A stretch of DNA of 32,806 nt from an uncultured Gemmatimonadales bacterium (GTDB taxonomy: Bacteria; Gemmatimonadota; Gemmatimonadetes; Palauibacterales; Palauibacteraceae), in assembly GCA_947259585.1 (NCBI GenBank), contig CAMYMV010000019.1:1-32806 (forward strand), given 5' to 3'. Positions 13,917-22,165 of this stretch are shown here, in pieces. The notes under the pieces are model-generated. The model had not been told where the DNA came from. It saw nothing but the letters and a program-made list of their open reading frames with translations, and did no database searches. The position numbers were made by a program, and so were the translations under genes. The number at the start of each line of letters is the position of its first letter. Position 1 is the first letter of the stretch.

Positions 13917-15743
13917 CTACCCTTCCAGCTTCTCCTCGACGGCCGAAGTCACGGCCCCGGCAAGCTCCGCGCTCTCCGCCAGCAGCGCCTCGACGGCCTC
14001 TCGCATCTCGCCGGAGAAAGCCTCGTCCCCAGTCTCCGGGAGGTTGATCCGGACGTTGTAGGCGGCCGAGCGGGCGCCGGCGTCCGCGAGCAGGGCCGCC
14101 GTGCCCACATCGCTGATCATCTGCGGGCTGGCGAGCGGGGCGATCTCCGCGCACAACCTCAGAGCCTCCACGCAAAGTTCGACGTTGGAGAGCGGCACGC
14201 GTGTCGCCGCCTTGTAGCCCTCTCGCATGGCCTCGGCCCGCGCCTGCCGCTCCTCCTCCGTATCCTTCGGCATCCGCATCGCGTCGATCACGGAATCGAA
14301 AGCTCTGGTGTCCTCATCCACTCCCCGGATGAGGGCGTCCTTCACCGCCTGACCCCGCTCGGCGATCGAGGACAACGTGTCGTACTGATCGTCGAACTCG
14401 CCCTTGGGAATCGAGAGGTTCGCGACCATCGCCGTCAACGCACCGCCCAGAGCGCCGGCGAGCGCCGCCACCGAGCCCCCGCCCGGAGCGGGCGTATCGC
14501 GCGAGACCTCGTCCACGAAGTCGAACGTCGGTCGCAAGACCAGCGGTCCTTCCAGCTTCGGCAGTCCGAGCACGCGTTCCTCCACGTCGAATGTCGACAC
14601 CTCCCGCAGACCCATCGACTGGACCGCGGTCTCCATGAGGTCCGGAACGGGGAGGCCGCAGGACCGTCGCATCCCCCGAAGGTAATGGTGCGCCGCCCAC
14701 TTCACGGCCTCGTACGGGATCACCCCGACGATCTCGGAGCCGGTGATCACGATCCCGCGCTTGCGCGCCTCCTCGCGTGCGGCCTCCAGGACCTCGTGCG
14801 GGGGGCTCACCTTGTAATTGGTCAGGTTGAGGCTGATCTGTGCGCGGTTGTACTCCTCGATCACCCACCCCAGCCCCTTCACGAAACGGAACCGCCCGTC
14901 CTTGAAGACCGGCCCGCTGGGGCTCTCGGGATCGATCGGGATGGAGGCGTATCTCTCCGCGAGGTCTCCGCCGTGAGCTTCCGCGTGGTGCTCGGCGAGC
15001 TCCGCGAAGGACCCGCCGGTGAAGTCGCAGTTGCCGCAGGGGTAGGTGCCGTCCTCGGGGAAGCGCACCACTTCGCCCTTGTAGTAGAACGGATCGGTGT
15101 TGCCGGTCCGCTTCCAGCGGCCGCGCTCCCGGAGCTCGTAGGCGATCTCGGTGGCGTAGCGGCGATCCGTCGTGTTGAGGTTGATGTTGTAGGCGATCAG
15201 GAACTCGCGGGCGCCGACAGCCGTGGCCCCGGCCGTCGGATTGAGCTCGCAAGGCCCGAAGTCGGGCGTCCACTCCGGATCGGCCAGCTTCGCCTCCAGC
15301 CCCTCGTACTCGCCGCCGCGTACGACCGAGAGGTTGCGGCGGTCGGGCCGGCTAGCCGCGTGCTCGTAGAGGAAGACCGGTATACCCAGCTCCTCTCCGA
15401 TCCGCCGTCCCACTTCGCGGGCCATCTCCGCGCACTCCTCCATCGTCACCCCCGAGACTGGGACAAAGGGCACGACATCGGTGGCGCCGAAGCGGGGATG
15501 CGCACCGTGGTGTTCCCGCATGTCGATGAGCTCCGAGGCGCGCTTCACGGCCCGAAAGGCCGCCTCGCCTATCGTCTCGGGAGGACCGATGAAGGTGACG
15601 ACGGTGCGGTTCGTGTCCGCCCCGGGGTCGACGTCCAGCAGCGTGATGCCGGAGACGCCCTCTATGGCATCGGTAATCTGCCTGATGAGCGCTTCGTCCC
15701 GCCCCTCGGAGAAGTTGGGCACGCACTCGACGATCCGTTCCAT
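13917..15743 (-). CDS. ftcD: Glutamate formimidoyltransferase-cyclodeaminase fusion with C2H2-like insert
   Basis: A 608-residue bifunctional enzyme of histidine degradation. It transfers the formimino group from formiminoglutamate to tetrahydrofolate and then deaminates the product to 5,10-methenyl-THF. Residues 1-190 match the formiminotransferase N-subdomain (VECVPNFSEG; His82 in AHPRFGATDVVPF is the catalytic His). The C-subdomain contains ISLNLTNY and ends near 390; the cyclodeaminase domain follows, with DTPAPGGGSVAALAGALGGAL (417-436). Within the transferase, about 75 extra residues (210-285) include Cys236-x2-Cys239-x12-His252-x4-His257, an exact C2H2 spacing. The protein is longer than the 541-residue human enzyme. 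The start MERIVECVPNFSEG follows GAGAGGGATAG. No hut genes are adjacent; the gene heads the long minus-strand run. Confidence 0.95.
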   Translation of the reverse strand: MERIVECVPNFSEGRDEALIRQITDAIEGVSGITLLDVDPGADTNRTVVTFIGPPETIGEAAFRAVKRASELIDMREHHGAHPRFGATDVVPFVPVSGVTMEECAEMAREVGRRIGEELGIPVFLYEHAASRPDRRNLSVVRGGEYEGLEAKLADPEWTPDFGPCELNPTAGATAVGAREFLIAYNINLNTTDRRYATEIAYELRERGRWKRTGNTDPFYYKGEVVRFPEDGTYPCGNCDFTGGSFAELAEHHAEAHGGDLAERYASIPIDPESPSGPVFKDGRFRFVKGLGWVIEEYNRAQISLNLTNYKVSPPHEVLEAAREEARKRGIVITGSEIVGVIPYEAVKWAAHHYLRGMRRSCGLPVPDLMETAVQSMGLREVSTFDVEERVLGLPKLEGPLVLRPTFDFVDEVSRDTPAPGGGSVAALAGALGGALTAMVANLSIPKGEFDDQYDTLSSIAERGQAVKDALIRGVDEDTRAFDSVIDAMRMPKDTEEERQARAEAMREGYKAATRVPLSNVELCVEALRLCAEIAPLASPQMISDVGTAALLADAGARSAAYNVRINLPETGDEAFSGEMREAVEALLAESAELAGAVTSAVEEKLEG

Positions 15744-15854
15744 CGATCTATCCCTCTCGCATCGACGTCGCTGGGGCCGGCCGCCACAATCGAACGGAAC
15801 GGCCGTGAAGGTCATCATGCACCGGCCACCCGGCTCTGACAAACGCGTCAAGCC

Positions 15855-15882
15855 TTGCCGGTAGGCTCAGCGCGCGTATCAT
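15855..15882 (+). promoter_or_regulatory. Sigma-70-like promoter of the MscS-type gene
   Basis: TTGCCG, a 16-base spacer and TATCAT give a good -35/-10 pair. The expected transcript start is near 15889, leaving a leader of about 30 bases before the ATG of the channel gene. It lies in the 177-base divergent gap with the formiminotransferase gene, for which no equally clear promoter is seen. Confidence 0.55.
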
Positions 15883-15920
15883 CCTGTCCCCGACCACTGC
15901 ACCCGAACGGACCCGCAACC

Positions 15921-17924
15921 ATGATCCTGGACAGATACGACGTAGCCACACACCTGCTTCGGCGCCTCCGCCGGCTCCCGGCCCTGTCAGTGCTGCCGAT
16001 CCTGCTCTTCTTCCCGATCGCCCTCGGTGCCCAGGAGGCCGACGAGGCGGGAGAGACTTCAGACACCATCGGGGTGCTCGTCGACTCCCTGGCCGTCGAC
16101 ACGGTAGCGGTCGACACGGCCCAGGTCCGAATCGACCAGGCAGTGGCCGATTTGGAGAGGCTGGACCTCCTCGTCGACAGCATCGTCTCGTTGGACGACC
16201 GTACGCGGGAGGCGAGCCCGGACGAGCGTCAGGTCGCCCACGTGCTCGGCAATCAGCTGATCGACGAGATGCAGGACCTCGAGACCCACCTGCTGCGGCT
16301 GATTCCTCGGCTCGAGGCCGCCGGCCAACCGGTCGACTCGATCAAGGTCGCGTTCGGCGAGTTCCTCTCCCGGGTCGCGGGCCTCTACGAGGAGGCGATC
16401 GAGCGGTACGCCGACCAAGTCGATGACCTGAGAGACCTGCGGACCGCCGCTTCCCCAGACAGCCTTGCCGGAATCGAGCTTCGGGTTCGCGAAGCCAAGG
16501 CCACGCTCGACACGCTGGTTGTCGAGCAGATGAAGACGCTCGCTGACGCAGATTCTCTCGGCGTCGACACGGCCGAGCAATGGGAGGTCGTGGACCGGCA
16601 CCTGAAGAACTGGGCCGAGAGCCAGGTGGGCAGACTTCAGATTGCCATCGTCAGCCGAAACCGTCTCGACGAGCAGATCAAGGCCGCCCAGAAAGCGGAG
16701 GCGGATCCGGCCGAGATCGCCCAGCTCCGCGTCCGCCGCCAGGCGGCAGAGCAGCGCGTACAAGGGATCGCCGGCACGGTCAGCTCGACGGCCAACCAGT
16801 TAGCGCAGCGCGGCTACGAGACCGCGCAATACCGCCAGATCCTCATCCGGGCCACGGGCGACGTCACCGCCGACATCCTGAACCCGCGTGTCTTTATCGG
16901 CCTGGCCAAGGACGTCGGCACGGGGGTGTGGAGCTGGACCAAGACCAACGGGCCCAACATCCTCGTCCGGCTCCTCATCGTCATCGGGTTCATCATCCTC
17001 TTCCGGATCGGGTTCCGCCTTCTGTGGTGGTTCCTGCGGCTCATTCGGGTCGTGCGGTTCTCGAACCTGATGATGGACCTGGCGGGACGGATGATCCGGC
17101 CGATCGCCACGATCGCCGGTCTGGTCACCGGCCTCTGGCTGGTAGGCGCGAATCCCACGACGGTGCTGGCAGGCCTCGGCGTGGCAGGCGTCATCGTCGG
17201 CCTCGCGCTTCAGGACTCCATGAGCAACCTCGCCGCCGGTTTCTTCATTCTCGCCACCAAGCCTTTCGACGTCGAAGACGTCGTGGAGGCGGGTGGGGTG
17301 ATCGGGACGGTGGAGCAGATGGGCCTGGCGAACACGACCATCCTGACCTTCGACCGTCGGCGCCTCTTCGTTCCGAACCGAAAAATCTGGGGCGAAGTGA
17401 TCGAGAACCGCTCCTCGGAGCCACTCCGGCGCGTCGATATTACGGCCAGGATCAGCTACAAGGAGGACCTGGACCGCGCGCTCGGAGTGCTCAGGGATCT
17501 GGTCGACGTGAACGAGATGGTCCTGGACGATCCGGAGCCCGCCATCTTCGTGAAAAAACTGGACGACTCCTGGATCGAGATCGCCGTCTGGCCGTGGGTG
17601 AAGCGCGAGGACTGGCTCACTATGCTCAGAGGACTGCCGCGGTTGATCAAGCTCAGGTTCGAGGCGGAGGGCATCGAGATACCCTATCCGCGCACGGAGC
17701 TGGTCGCACGACGGGAGAGCACCGAGGCGGCCGCGAAACGAACGGCCAAGCGAGCGGCCAAGCGAGCGGCGAGGAAGGAAACGGAGGACTCCCCGCCCCC
17801 CGTGGCTCCCTCCGGCTCGGAGCCGACGTCCACAAATCAGGCGGAGGATCTACAGGTGGGCTCGGACGACGACGATGGGGATGGCGACGACGGCGGAGGT
17901 GGGGACGGCAACGGAGGCAGGTAG
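15921..17924 (+). CDS. MscS-family mechanosensitive channel with long periplasmic N-terminus
   Basis: A 667-residue inner-membrane channel protein. The signal peptide ends near LGAQ (about 36-39). About 300 mostly helical residues follow, rich in Asp/Glu and coiled-coil-like, with a Val-Asp-Thr/Ser repeat at the start. The membrane part has LLIVIGFIILFRIGFRLLWW, MIRPIATIAGLVTGLWLVG and the pore-lining TM3 VLAGLGVAGVIVGLALQDSM. The MscS beta domain follows (AGFFILATKPFDVEDVVEAGG, FVPNRKIWGEVIENRS), then the alpha/beta domain. The tail has three AAKR-like repeats and an Asp/Gly-rich end. MscS channels release solutes on osmotic downshock. The ATG is preferred to an upstream TTG that is part of the -35 box. 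Confidence 0.93.
   Translation: MILDRYDVATHLLRRLRRLPALSVLPILLFFPIALGAQEADEAGETSDTIGVLVDSLAVDTVAVDTAQVRIDQAVADLERLDLLVDSIVSLDDRTREASPDERQVAHVLGNQLIDEMQDLETHLLRLIPRLEAAGQPVDSIKVAFGEFLSRVAGLYEEAIERYADQVDDLRDLRTAASPDSLAGIELRVREAKATLDTLVVEQMKTLADADSLGVDTAEQWEVVDRHLKNWAESQVGRLQIAIVSRNRLDEQIKAAQKAEADPAEIAQLRVRRQAAEQRVQGIAGTVSSTANQLAQRGYETAQYRQILIRATGDVTADILNPRVFIGLAKDVGTGVWSWTKTNGPNILVRLLIVIGFIILFRIGFRLLWWFLRLIRVVRFSNLMMDLAGRMIRPIATIAGLVTGLWLVGANPTTVLAGLGVAGVIVGLALQDSMSNLAAGFFILATKPFDVEDVVEAGGVIGTVEQMGLANTTILTFDRRRLFVPNRKIWGEVIENRSSEPLRRVDITARISYKEDLDRALGVLRDLVDVNEMVLDDPEPAIFVKKLDDSWIEIAVWPWVKREDWLTMLRGLPRLIKLRFEAEGIEIPYPRTELVARRESTEAAAKRTAKRAAKRAARKETEDSPPPVAPSGSEPTSTNQAEDLQVGSDDDDGDGDDGGGGDGNGGR
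17739..17774 (+). repeat. 12-bp tandem repeat in channel tail
   Basis: Three consecutive 12-base units close to CGAGCGGCCAAG encode AAKR-type repeats in the basic C-terminal tail of the MscS-like protein. The first differs by one base and the third by three. Being in frame, changes in copy number would only lengthen or shorten the tail. Confidence 0.7.
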
Positions 17925-17936
17925 CGGTTGTCGAAC

Positions 17937-17954
17937 GATAGCTAATCAGCTATC
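17937..17954. terminator. Hairpin between convergent genes
   Basis: GATAGCT-AATC-AGCTATC is a perfect 7-bp stem with a four-base loop, centred in the 38-base gap between the convergent channel and transglycosylase genes. No T-run follows in either direction and the stem is only moderately stable, so termination is possible but not shown. Confidence 0.4.
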
Positions 17955-17962
17955 AAGATTGG

Positions 17963-19528
17963 CTAGAAGCCTCCCATTCCGCTGTTCCCCGCCCCGACCT
18001 CGCGCTCCGCCTCCCGACGGGCCTTCGCCTTGGCCTCCTCCTCGGCCGCGATCATGCCGTAGGCGGCATAGTACTTGTAGATGTTGTCCACGTATGAGAT
18101 CGTCTCCCGCCCCACTTTCTCGGCGACGATGAGCTCCACGTTCCGGAACCAGACGTCCGGGTCCAGGCCCCGATCGGCCGCGACCCCCCGGAGCCGCTGG
18201 ATCCTGGCGGGGCCCGCATTGTAGGCGGCGATCGTGAGCATCATGCTGTCGAGTTCGTCGAGCCCCTCGTCGGAGAAGTAGCGGCGCCTCAGAAACTCCA
18301 TGTACCTGACGCCGGCGTGGACGTTGTCCTCCGCGGTGGAGATATCCGGGATTCCGACGTTGGGATCCGCCGCCGTGCTGGGCAGCAACTGCATGATGCC
18401 CACCGCGCCGGCGCGGCTCTGGACGCTCTGGTCGAGCCCCGATTCCTGGTAGCCCTGGGCCATCATCAGGAGGTACGGGAAGCCGTACTCGCCGGCGTAG
18501 CGCCTGAACAGGTCCATCACCGCGCGGTAGCGCTCCATCTCGCTCTCGCTAGTCGCGTTCCTGATCCACTCCGCGTCGCCCCAGTACCGCTTCCAGAGGA
18601 CGTTGAACAGGTAGCTCCCCTGCTGGTTGCGGGCGACGAAGCGGTTCACGACCGCCGCGAGCTGCGGGCTGTTCTTCCGGAAGGCCCAGGCGAGCTGCCC
18701 CCCGGTGCGCACAGCGAGATCCGATCGGACCGTGATCGCGTCGAACACCTCCGCCCACAGCTCGGCCTTGTGCTCGTCCACGACGATCATCGGGATCAGG
18801 CCGGCGTTCACCATCTCCAGCAGGTCCTCGTCCTCCATGTGCTCGTCGGCCGGAACCAGCGTCATCGGCGCCTTGCCAGCCGCCTCGAACGATGCGTTCA
18901 ACGCGGCCAGGCTCTCATAGTAGCTGCTGGAGCGCCGGACCAGGATCTCCCTCTCGGCGAGGTCGTCCAGGCTCTCCAGAATCGGCGCCCCGGGTCCGGT
19001 GACGACGACCTCACGGAGCTCGGTCGAGAACGGCTCGGAGAAATCGACGATCGCCTGGCGCTCCGGCGTGATCGTGAGCCCGGCGGCGGCGATATCGCCT
19101 CGACCTTCGACCAGGCCGGTGAGCAGGCGGTCGCGTGGGGTCGGGATGAGGATGACGTGGATTTGGCGAGCCCCCCCTGTTCCGAGCTCCTTGTTCAGGT
19201 ACTTTTCGAACTCCCTGAACGCCTCGTAGGTGATCCCCCGCTGCAGCCCGCCATCCAGGAAGTAGTAGGTGCGGCTGAACGGGACGAGGACGCGGATGGC
19301 CCGGTGCTGGGCCAAGCTGTCCAGGTCCGTGGTCCACATCTCGTCCAGGCCGAGCTGCTGCGCCGCTTCGCTCCCCCACGCGAGCAGATCCGGAGCCGTG
19401 TCTGCGACAGCCACGGAGTCGAACGCCTGGTCCTCCGCCTCAGCCTCGCCGGACCCACGGTCTGGCGAGCCACAGGCAGTGATGAGCAAGGCGCTCGCGA
19501 GGGTCGAGTAGTAGCGACGGATTCTCAA
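17963..19528 (-). CDS. MltF-like lytic transglycosylase lipoprotein
   Basis: A 521-residue envelope enzyme. A lipoprotein signal ends ALLITAC, with Cys19 lipidated. A solute-binding family-3 domain follows (IRVLVPFSRTYYF near residue 78, RGDIAAAGLTITPERQAIVDFSEPF), then a soluble lytic transglycosylase domain. There Glu362 in QGYQESGLDQ is the catalytic acid, followed by SRAGAVGIMQLLPSTA and AAYNAGPARIQRLR. This is the MltF arrangement; MltF cleaves peptidoglycan glycan strands to anhydro-muropeptides, and the regulatory domain senses cell-wall peptides. The start is TTG, chosen because AGGAG lies seven bases upstream and the signal peptide begins there; frames starting earlier give 33 extra unlikely residues. 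The C-terminus is a charged helix with a Gly-rich end. Confidence 0.94.
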   Translation of the reverse strand: MRIRRYYSTLASALLITACGSPDRGSGEAEAEDQAFDSVAVADTAPDLLAWGSEAAQQLGLDEMWTTDLDSLAQHRAIRVLVPFSRTYYFLDGGLQRGITYEAFREFEKYLNKELGTGGARQIHVILIPTPRDRLLTGLVEGRGDIAAAGLTITPERQAIVDFSEPFSTELREVVVTGPGAPILESLDDLAEREILVRRSSSYYESLAALNASFEAAGKAPMTLVPADEHMEDEDLLEMVNAGLIPMIVVDEHKAELWAEVFDAITVRSDLAVRTGGQLAWAFRKNSPQLAAVVNRFVARNQQGSYLFNVLWKRYWGDAEWIRNATSESEMERYRAVMDLFRRYAGEYGFPYLLMMAQGYQESGLDQSVQSRAGAVGIMQLLPSTAADPNVGIPDISTAEDNVHAGVRYMEFLRRRYFSDEGLDELDSMMLTIAAYNAGPARIQRLRGVAADRGLDPDVWFRNVELIVAEKVGRETISYVDNIYKYYAAYGMIAAEEEAKAKARREAEREVGAGNSGMGGF

Positions 19529-19665
19529 ATGACGGCTCCTAGCAGCTGCAGGATCGACCGTAGGCTTCTTACGAGGAAAGCCGGGCGGTGCCGCCTGCGA
19601 GTGGACCACCGCACGCGAATCCATCATCCGGACTCCGGCGCGTCGGGGGAGCCCTCGGGCGGGTC

Positions 19666-19872
19666 CTACCCCTCGTACTTGAACGACACGCTCATCCTAG
19701 CCCGATAGACGATCGTATCGCCGTCCATCTTGAGGTCCAGGTCGTCAACCTCCGCGACCCGGATGTCGCGCAGGCTCTCTCCCGCCCGCCTGACCGCGGC
19801 GGCTGCCGCCTCGTCCCAACCCTCGGTGCTGGTGCCTACGATCTCGATGACCTTATACACGCTCTCCGCCAT
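19666..19872 (-). CDS. Dodecin family flavin-binding protein
   Basis: A 68-residue protein matching dodecin along its full length: SVYKVIEIVGTSTEGWDEA, RRAGESLRDIRVAEVDDLDL and IVYRARMSVSFKYEG. Dodecins assemble into hollow dodecamers that store or buffer riboflavin, FMN or coenzyme A; the Trp19 region (GW) is the usual flavin-stacking position. AAGAGGAGAAGGGATC before ATG is a strong ribosome-binding site. The transglycosylase gene begins 137 bases downstream and a truncated antitoxin fragment ends 30 bases upstream. Confidence 0.96.
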   Translation of the reverse strand: MAESVYKVIEIVGTSTEGWDEAAAAAVRRAGESLRDIRVAEVDDLDLKMDGDTIVYRARMSVSFKYEG

Positions 19873-19902
19873 GATCCCTTCTCCTCTTGTGTTGTGGCTT
19901 CG

Positions 19903-19968
19903 TCAGTCCTCGGAGCGGAACTTCGGCATGCTCTCCTTCACGACCGGCTTTTTCCTACGCTTGCTCAT
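19903..19968 (-). pseudogene. Truncated BrnA/CopG-type antitoxin remnant
   Basis: Only 21 codons remain, reading MSKRRKK...MPKFRSED before TGA. This looks like the N-terminus of a BrnA (CopG-like) antitoxin, where MPKF-[KR]-SE-D/E normally continues into an E-x-FW segment and a ribbon-helix-helix domain, both missing here. Its ATG overlaps the end of the toxin remnant, the usual brnT-brnA arrangement, and the dodecin ribosome-binding site follows at once. The peptide is too short to fold as an antitoxin, so the piece is a remnant. Confidence 0.7.
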
Positions 19969-20143
19969 ATACCTTCCGTTCGCGGCGGCTCATCGCTCGA
20001 GCCGAGACAGCGCGGATCAGAGTGCCCCGGATCGTGAACACGATCGTGAGCAGGGGCCCTGCTGCCGTCTGCCCCAGCGCTGCGTAACGTGGTTCGCGCT
20101 GCGAGTGCTTGCGGTCCCGAGCGATGAGGATCGGACGCTGGTC
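19955..20143 (-). pseudogene. N-terminally truncated BrnT-type toxin remnant
   Basis: Sixty-two codons and a stop match the C-terminal two-thirds of a BrnT-family ribonuclease toxin: ILIARDRKHSQREPRYAALG, GPLLTIVFTIRGTLIRAVSA and RAMSRRERKVYEQA at the end. The normal first 30 or so residues (a WDxxKxxxNxxKHG segment) are absent, and the frame starts right after the stop codon of the nucleotide-transporter gene with no usable start codon until the last dozen codons. The loss therefore looks like a deletion that joined the toxin's body to the transporter's end. The frame is otherwise intact, so decay may be recent. Confidence 0.75.
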
Positions 20144-21697
20144 TCAAGGCGAGAACGATCCGAACGGGGCCTCCACGCAGGGAGGACGGCCCGATTCCAC
20201 CAGCTTCATGTACTCGCGGCCGATCAGGACGGCGATCACGAGCCAGACAAGAATGAGCGCGATGTTGACCATCGCGAACTGGCTCGTCCCCATCGCCAGG
20301 TACGTAGCGCCGAAGAAGACGACGACGGCGGAGAGCACGTCCCCGGCGCGCCAGAAGAAGGCGTCGATCGCCTGCTTGGCCTTGTATTTCTGCTCCCGGG
20401 TGCAGGGCAGGAAGATCATGTTGCGCATCGTGTTCTGAAGGGAGTAGTCGGTCGCGTTCTCTGCCGTCTTCGTCCAGCGCACGATCGAGAGCAGTGGATA
20501 AAAGGCCAGCAGCGCGTACCCTCCCAGGGCGATGAGCGGCAGGATGAGGAGGGCCGTCCGCGCACCCAGATACTTGATGACCCGCGAGACGAGGAAGAGC
20601 TGGATGAACAGGCCGAGACCGTTCACCACGGCGAAGAACCGCGAGTAGAACGCCCCGATGTACTCGCCCTCCGTCAGCTCCCCCGCACCGCCGGCCGCCA
20701 CTGCCGCCGCCGCGGAGTCCTCGACCACTCCCCCCAGGATGTACTCACCGAGAGTGTTTACCCAGTTCAGCAGCAGGATCATAAGGGCGATGAGGAGGAG
20801 GTAGCGGCACTTGAGAACGAGCTTGAAGGGGCCCTCACCCTTCCCCGCGAACTGCCATGTCTGCGTGAGCTCCGGCGCCGGCCCCTCGGGTGCGGGACGG
20901 CCGGCGGTCCCGTCGTCGGGCCTCCCCTTCTCGCCCCGCGCCTCCCGCTCGGCCTCGAGCGCGTCGTATTCCTCGATCGCCTTCCTGATGTCCTTCAGAC
21001 TGAGCTGCGTGCTGGCGGCCGGCATCGTCGCGGTGTTGAAGACGCTCGGCAGGCCCGCCTCCTTCCGCCGGCGCTCGCGGGCATCCACCCAGTTCGTCAC
21101 CACGAGGCTGAGACTGAGCACGGCGGCCGCGATGAGGAGCGGCAGCAGGACGCCGAACGCGGAGATCACGCCGCCGGAAAGCCAGCTTCCCAGCACCGCG
21201 CCGGCCGAGGCCCCAACCGCCACGATTGGAAACAGGCGCTCGCCCTCTTCGGTCGTGTAGATGTCGTTGGCGAACGACCAGAACTGGGCGATCACCATCA
21301 GGTTGAAGATCCCGATCCACAGGAAGAACACGAGCGCCAGGGCGAGCGAGGAGCCGGCCGCCTGCCCGATGAGGTAAAAGGCGACCATGCAGGCGGCGAA
21401 GAAGATCGTGACGACGTTGATCAGCTTCTTGCGCGGCAGTCTTCCCGCCAGCGCCCCGTAGATTGGCACGATCCCGAGAAGCAGAAGCGCCTGCCCGGCC
21501 GAGACGTACGCCTTGATCTCCGCACCGCCGCGATCCAGGATCAGCGCCTCCCGGACCGGCTTGATGAAGTAGTAGGCGGTGAGGATGAGGAAGACGTTAA
21601 GGCCCAGGAGAAGGACGGTCCCGCTCTCGCCCGCTCGCACATCGCTGAACAGGCGCAGAAAGCGGTCGGCGACGCTCGCCTTGTCGCTACGTGCCAT
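20144..21697 (-). CDS. Npt-type (ATP/ADP antiporter family) MFS-like transporter
   Basis: A 517-residue membrane protein of the Npt1/Npt2 (Tlc) ATP/ADP-carrier family. Family marks are LNVFLILTAYYFIKPVREAL near residue 33, YGALAGRLPRKKL, FWSFANDIYTTEEGERLFPI and TMRNMIFLPCTREQKYKAKQAIDAFFWRAGDV near 420. About 11-12 hydrophobic stretches occur, with a hydrophilic loop of about 80 residues in the middle. In rickettsiae and chlamydiae these proteins exchange ATP for ADP, but free-living bacteria have homologues of unknown cargo, so nucleotide transport is only inferred. GAGGTGAGGCGTC precedes the ATG. The stop abuts the toxin remnant in the same frame, so the last roughly ten residues may have been affected by that deletion. 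Confidence 0.9.
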   Translation of the reverse strand: MARSDKASVADRFLRLFSDVRAGESGTVLLLGLNVFLILTAYYFIKPVREALILDRGGAEIKAYVSAGQALLLLGIVPIYGALAGRLPRKKLINVVTIFFAACMVAFYLIGQAAGSSLALALVFFLWIGIFNLMVIAQFWSFANDIYTTEEGERLFPIVAVGASAGAVLGSWLSGGVISAFGVLLPLLIAAAVLSLSLVVTNWVDARERRRKEAGLPSVFNTATMPAASTQLSLKDIRKAIEEYDALEAEREARGEKGRPDDGTAGRPAPEGPAPELTQTWQFAGKGEGPFKLVLKCRYLLLIALMILLLNWVNTLGEYILGGVVEDSAAAAVAAGGAGELTEGEYIGAFYSRFFAVVNGLGLFIQLFLVSRVIKYLGARTALLILPLIALGGYALLAFYPLLSIVRWTKTAENATDYSLQNTMRNMIFLPCTREQKYKAKQAIDAFFWRAGDVLSAVVVFFGATYLAMGTSQFAMVNIALILVWLVIAVLIGREYMKLVESGRPPCVEAPFGSFSP

Positions 21698-21742
21698 GAC
21701 GCCTCACCTCGAATCGACCCTTGGTTTCCGCCTTCTCCACTC

Positions 21743-22084
21743 TCAGATCCCAAACGCCGCGGACACGACGAGGTTCAAGGCCGAGAAGACCAGGCTGCCG
21801 AGGAACGCGGGCAGGCAGCCCTCGACCCTGAAGCCGGGCACGAGCTTGGAGGCCAAAAGGAACATGAACGCGTTGATCGCGAGCAGGAACAGCCCGAGCG
21901 TGATGATCGTGATCGGGATCGTGAGAAAGACGACGAACGGCCTCACCAGCGCGTTCACCACCCCCAGGATCAAAGCCGCGATCAGCGCGGACTTCATCCC
22001 CTCCACCTGGACGCCCGGTACCACGTAGGCCACCACGAGGAGAAGGAGCGCGGTGACGACGAGGTGAATGAAGAACTCCAGCAT
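21743..22084 (-). CDS. Phage holin family 4-type membrane protein (YvlD-like)
   Basis: A 113-residue protein with four hydrophobic helices: FFIHLVVTALLLLVVAYVV, ALIAALILGVVNALVRPFVV, TIPITIITLGLFLLAINAFMF and the C-terminal FLGSLVFSALNLVVSAAFG. NALVRP and the PITIITLG block are the family signature. Despite the family name, these are chromosomal membrane proteins, not known to lyse cells; no phage genes are nearby. AAAGGGGGCCAC precedes ATG. It lies 45 bases before the transporter gene, so they may be co-transcribed. Confidence 0.93.
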   Translation of the reverse strand: MLEFFIHLVVTALLLLVVAYVVPGVQVEGMKSALIAALILGVVNALVRPFVVFLTIPITIITLGLFLLAINAFMFLLASKLVPGFRVEGCLPAFLGSLVFSALNLVVSAAFGI

Positions 22085-22165
22085 GTGGCCCCCTTTCAGG
22101 AATCGACGACTCTATACTATCTCACATCCCCTTATCACATAACTCAGCCGCTCTCCCTTCATCAC
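22085..22165 (-). promoter_or_regulatory. AT-rich gap with possible promoter
   Basis: This 81-base gap is AT-rich relative to its surroundings. On the minus strand TTATGT, 17 bases and TAGTAT could serve as -35/-10 boxes for the holin-like gene, followed by a second possible TATAGA. Neither is close to consensus, so the call rests on position and composition. Confidence 0.35.

Noticed and set aside
13911..15839. A 642-residue plus-strand open frame
   Set aside because: Mirror of the formiminotransferase-cyclodeaminase, which is unmistakable on the other strand.
15855..15920. Upstream TTG as start of the MscS-type gene
   Set aside because: The TTG belongs to a good -35 box, and the extra residues would precede the signal peptide.
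21743..22084. Prophage signal from the holin-family protein
   Set aside because: This family is chromosomal and common; no integrase, structural or lysis genes accompany it.
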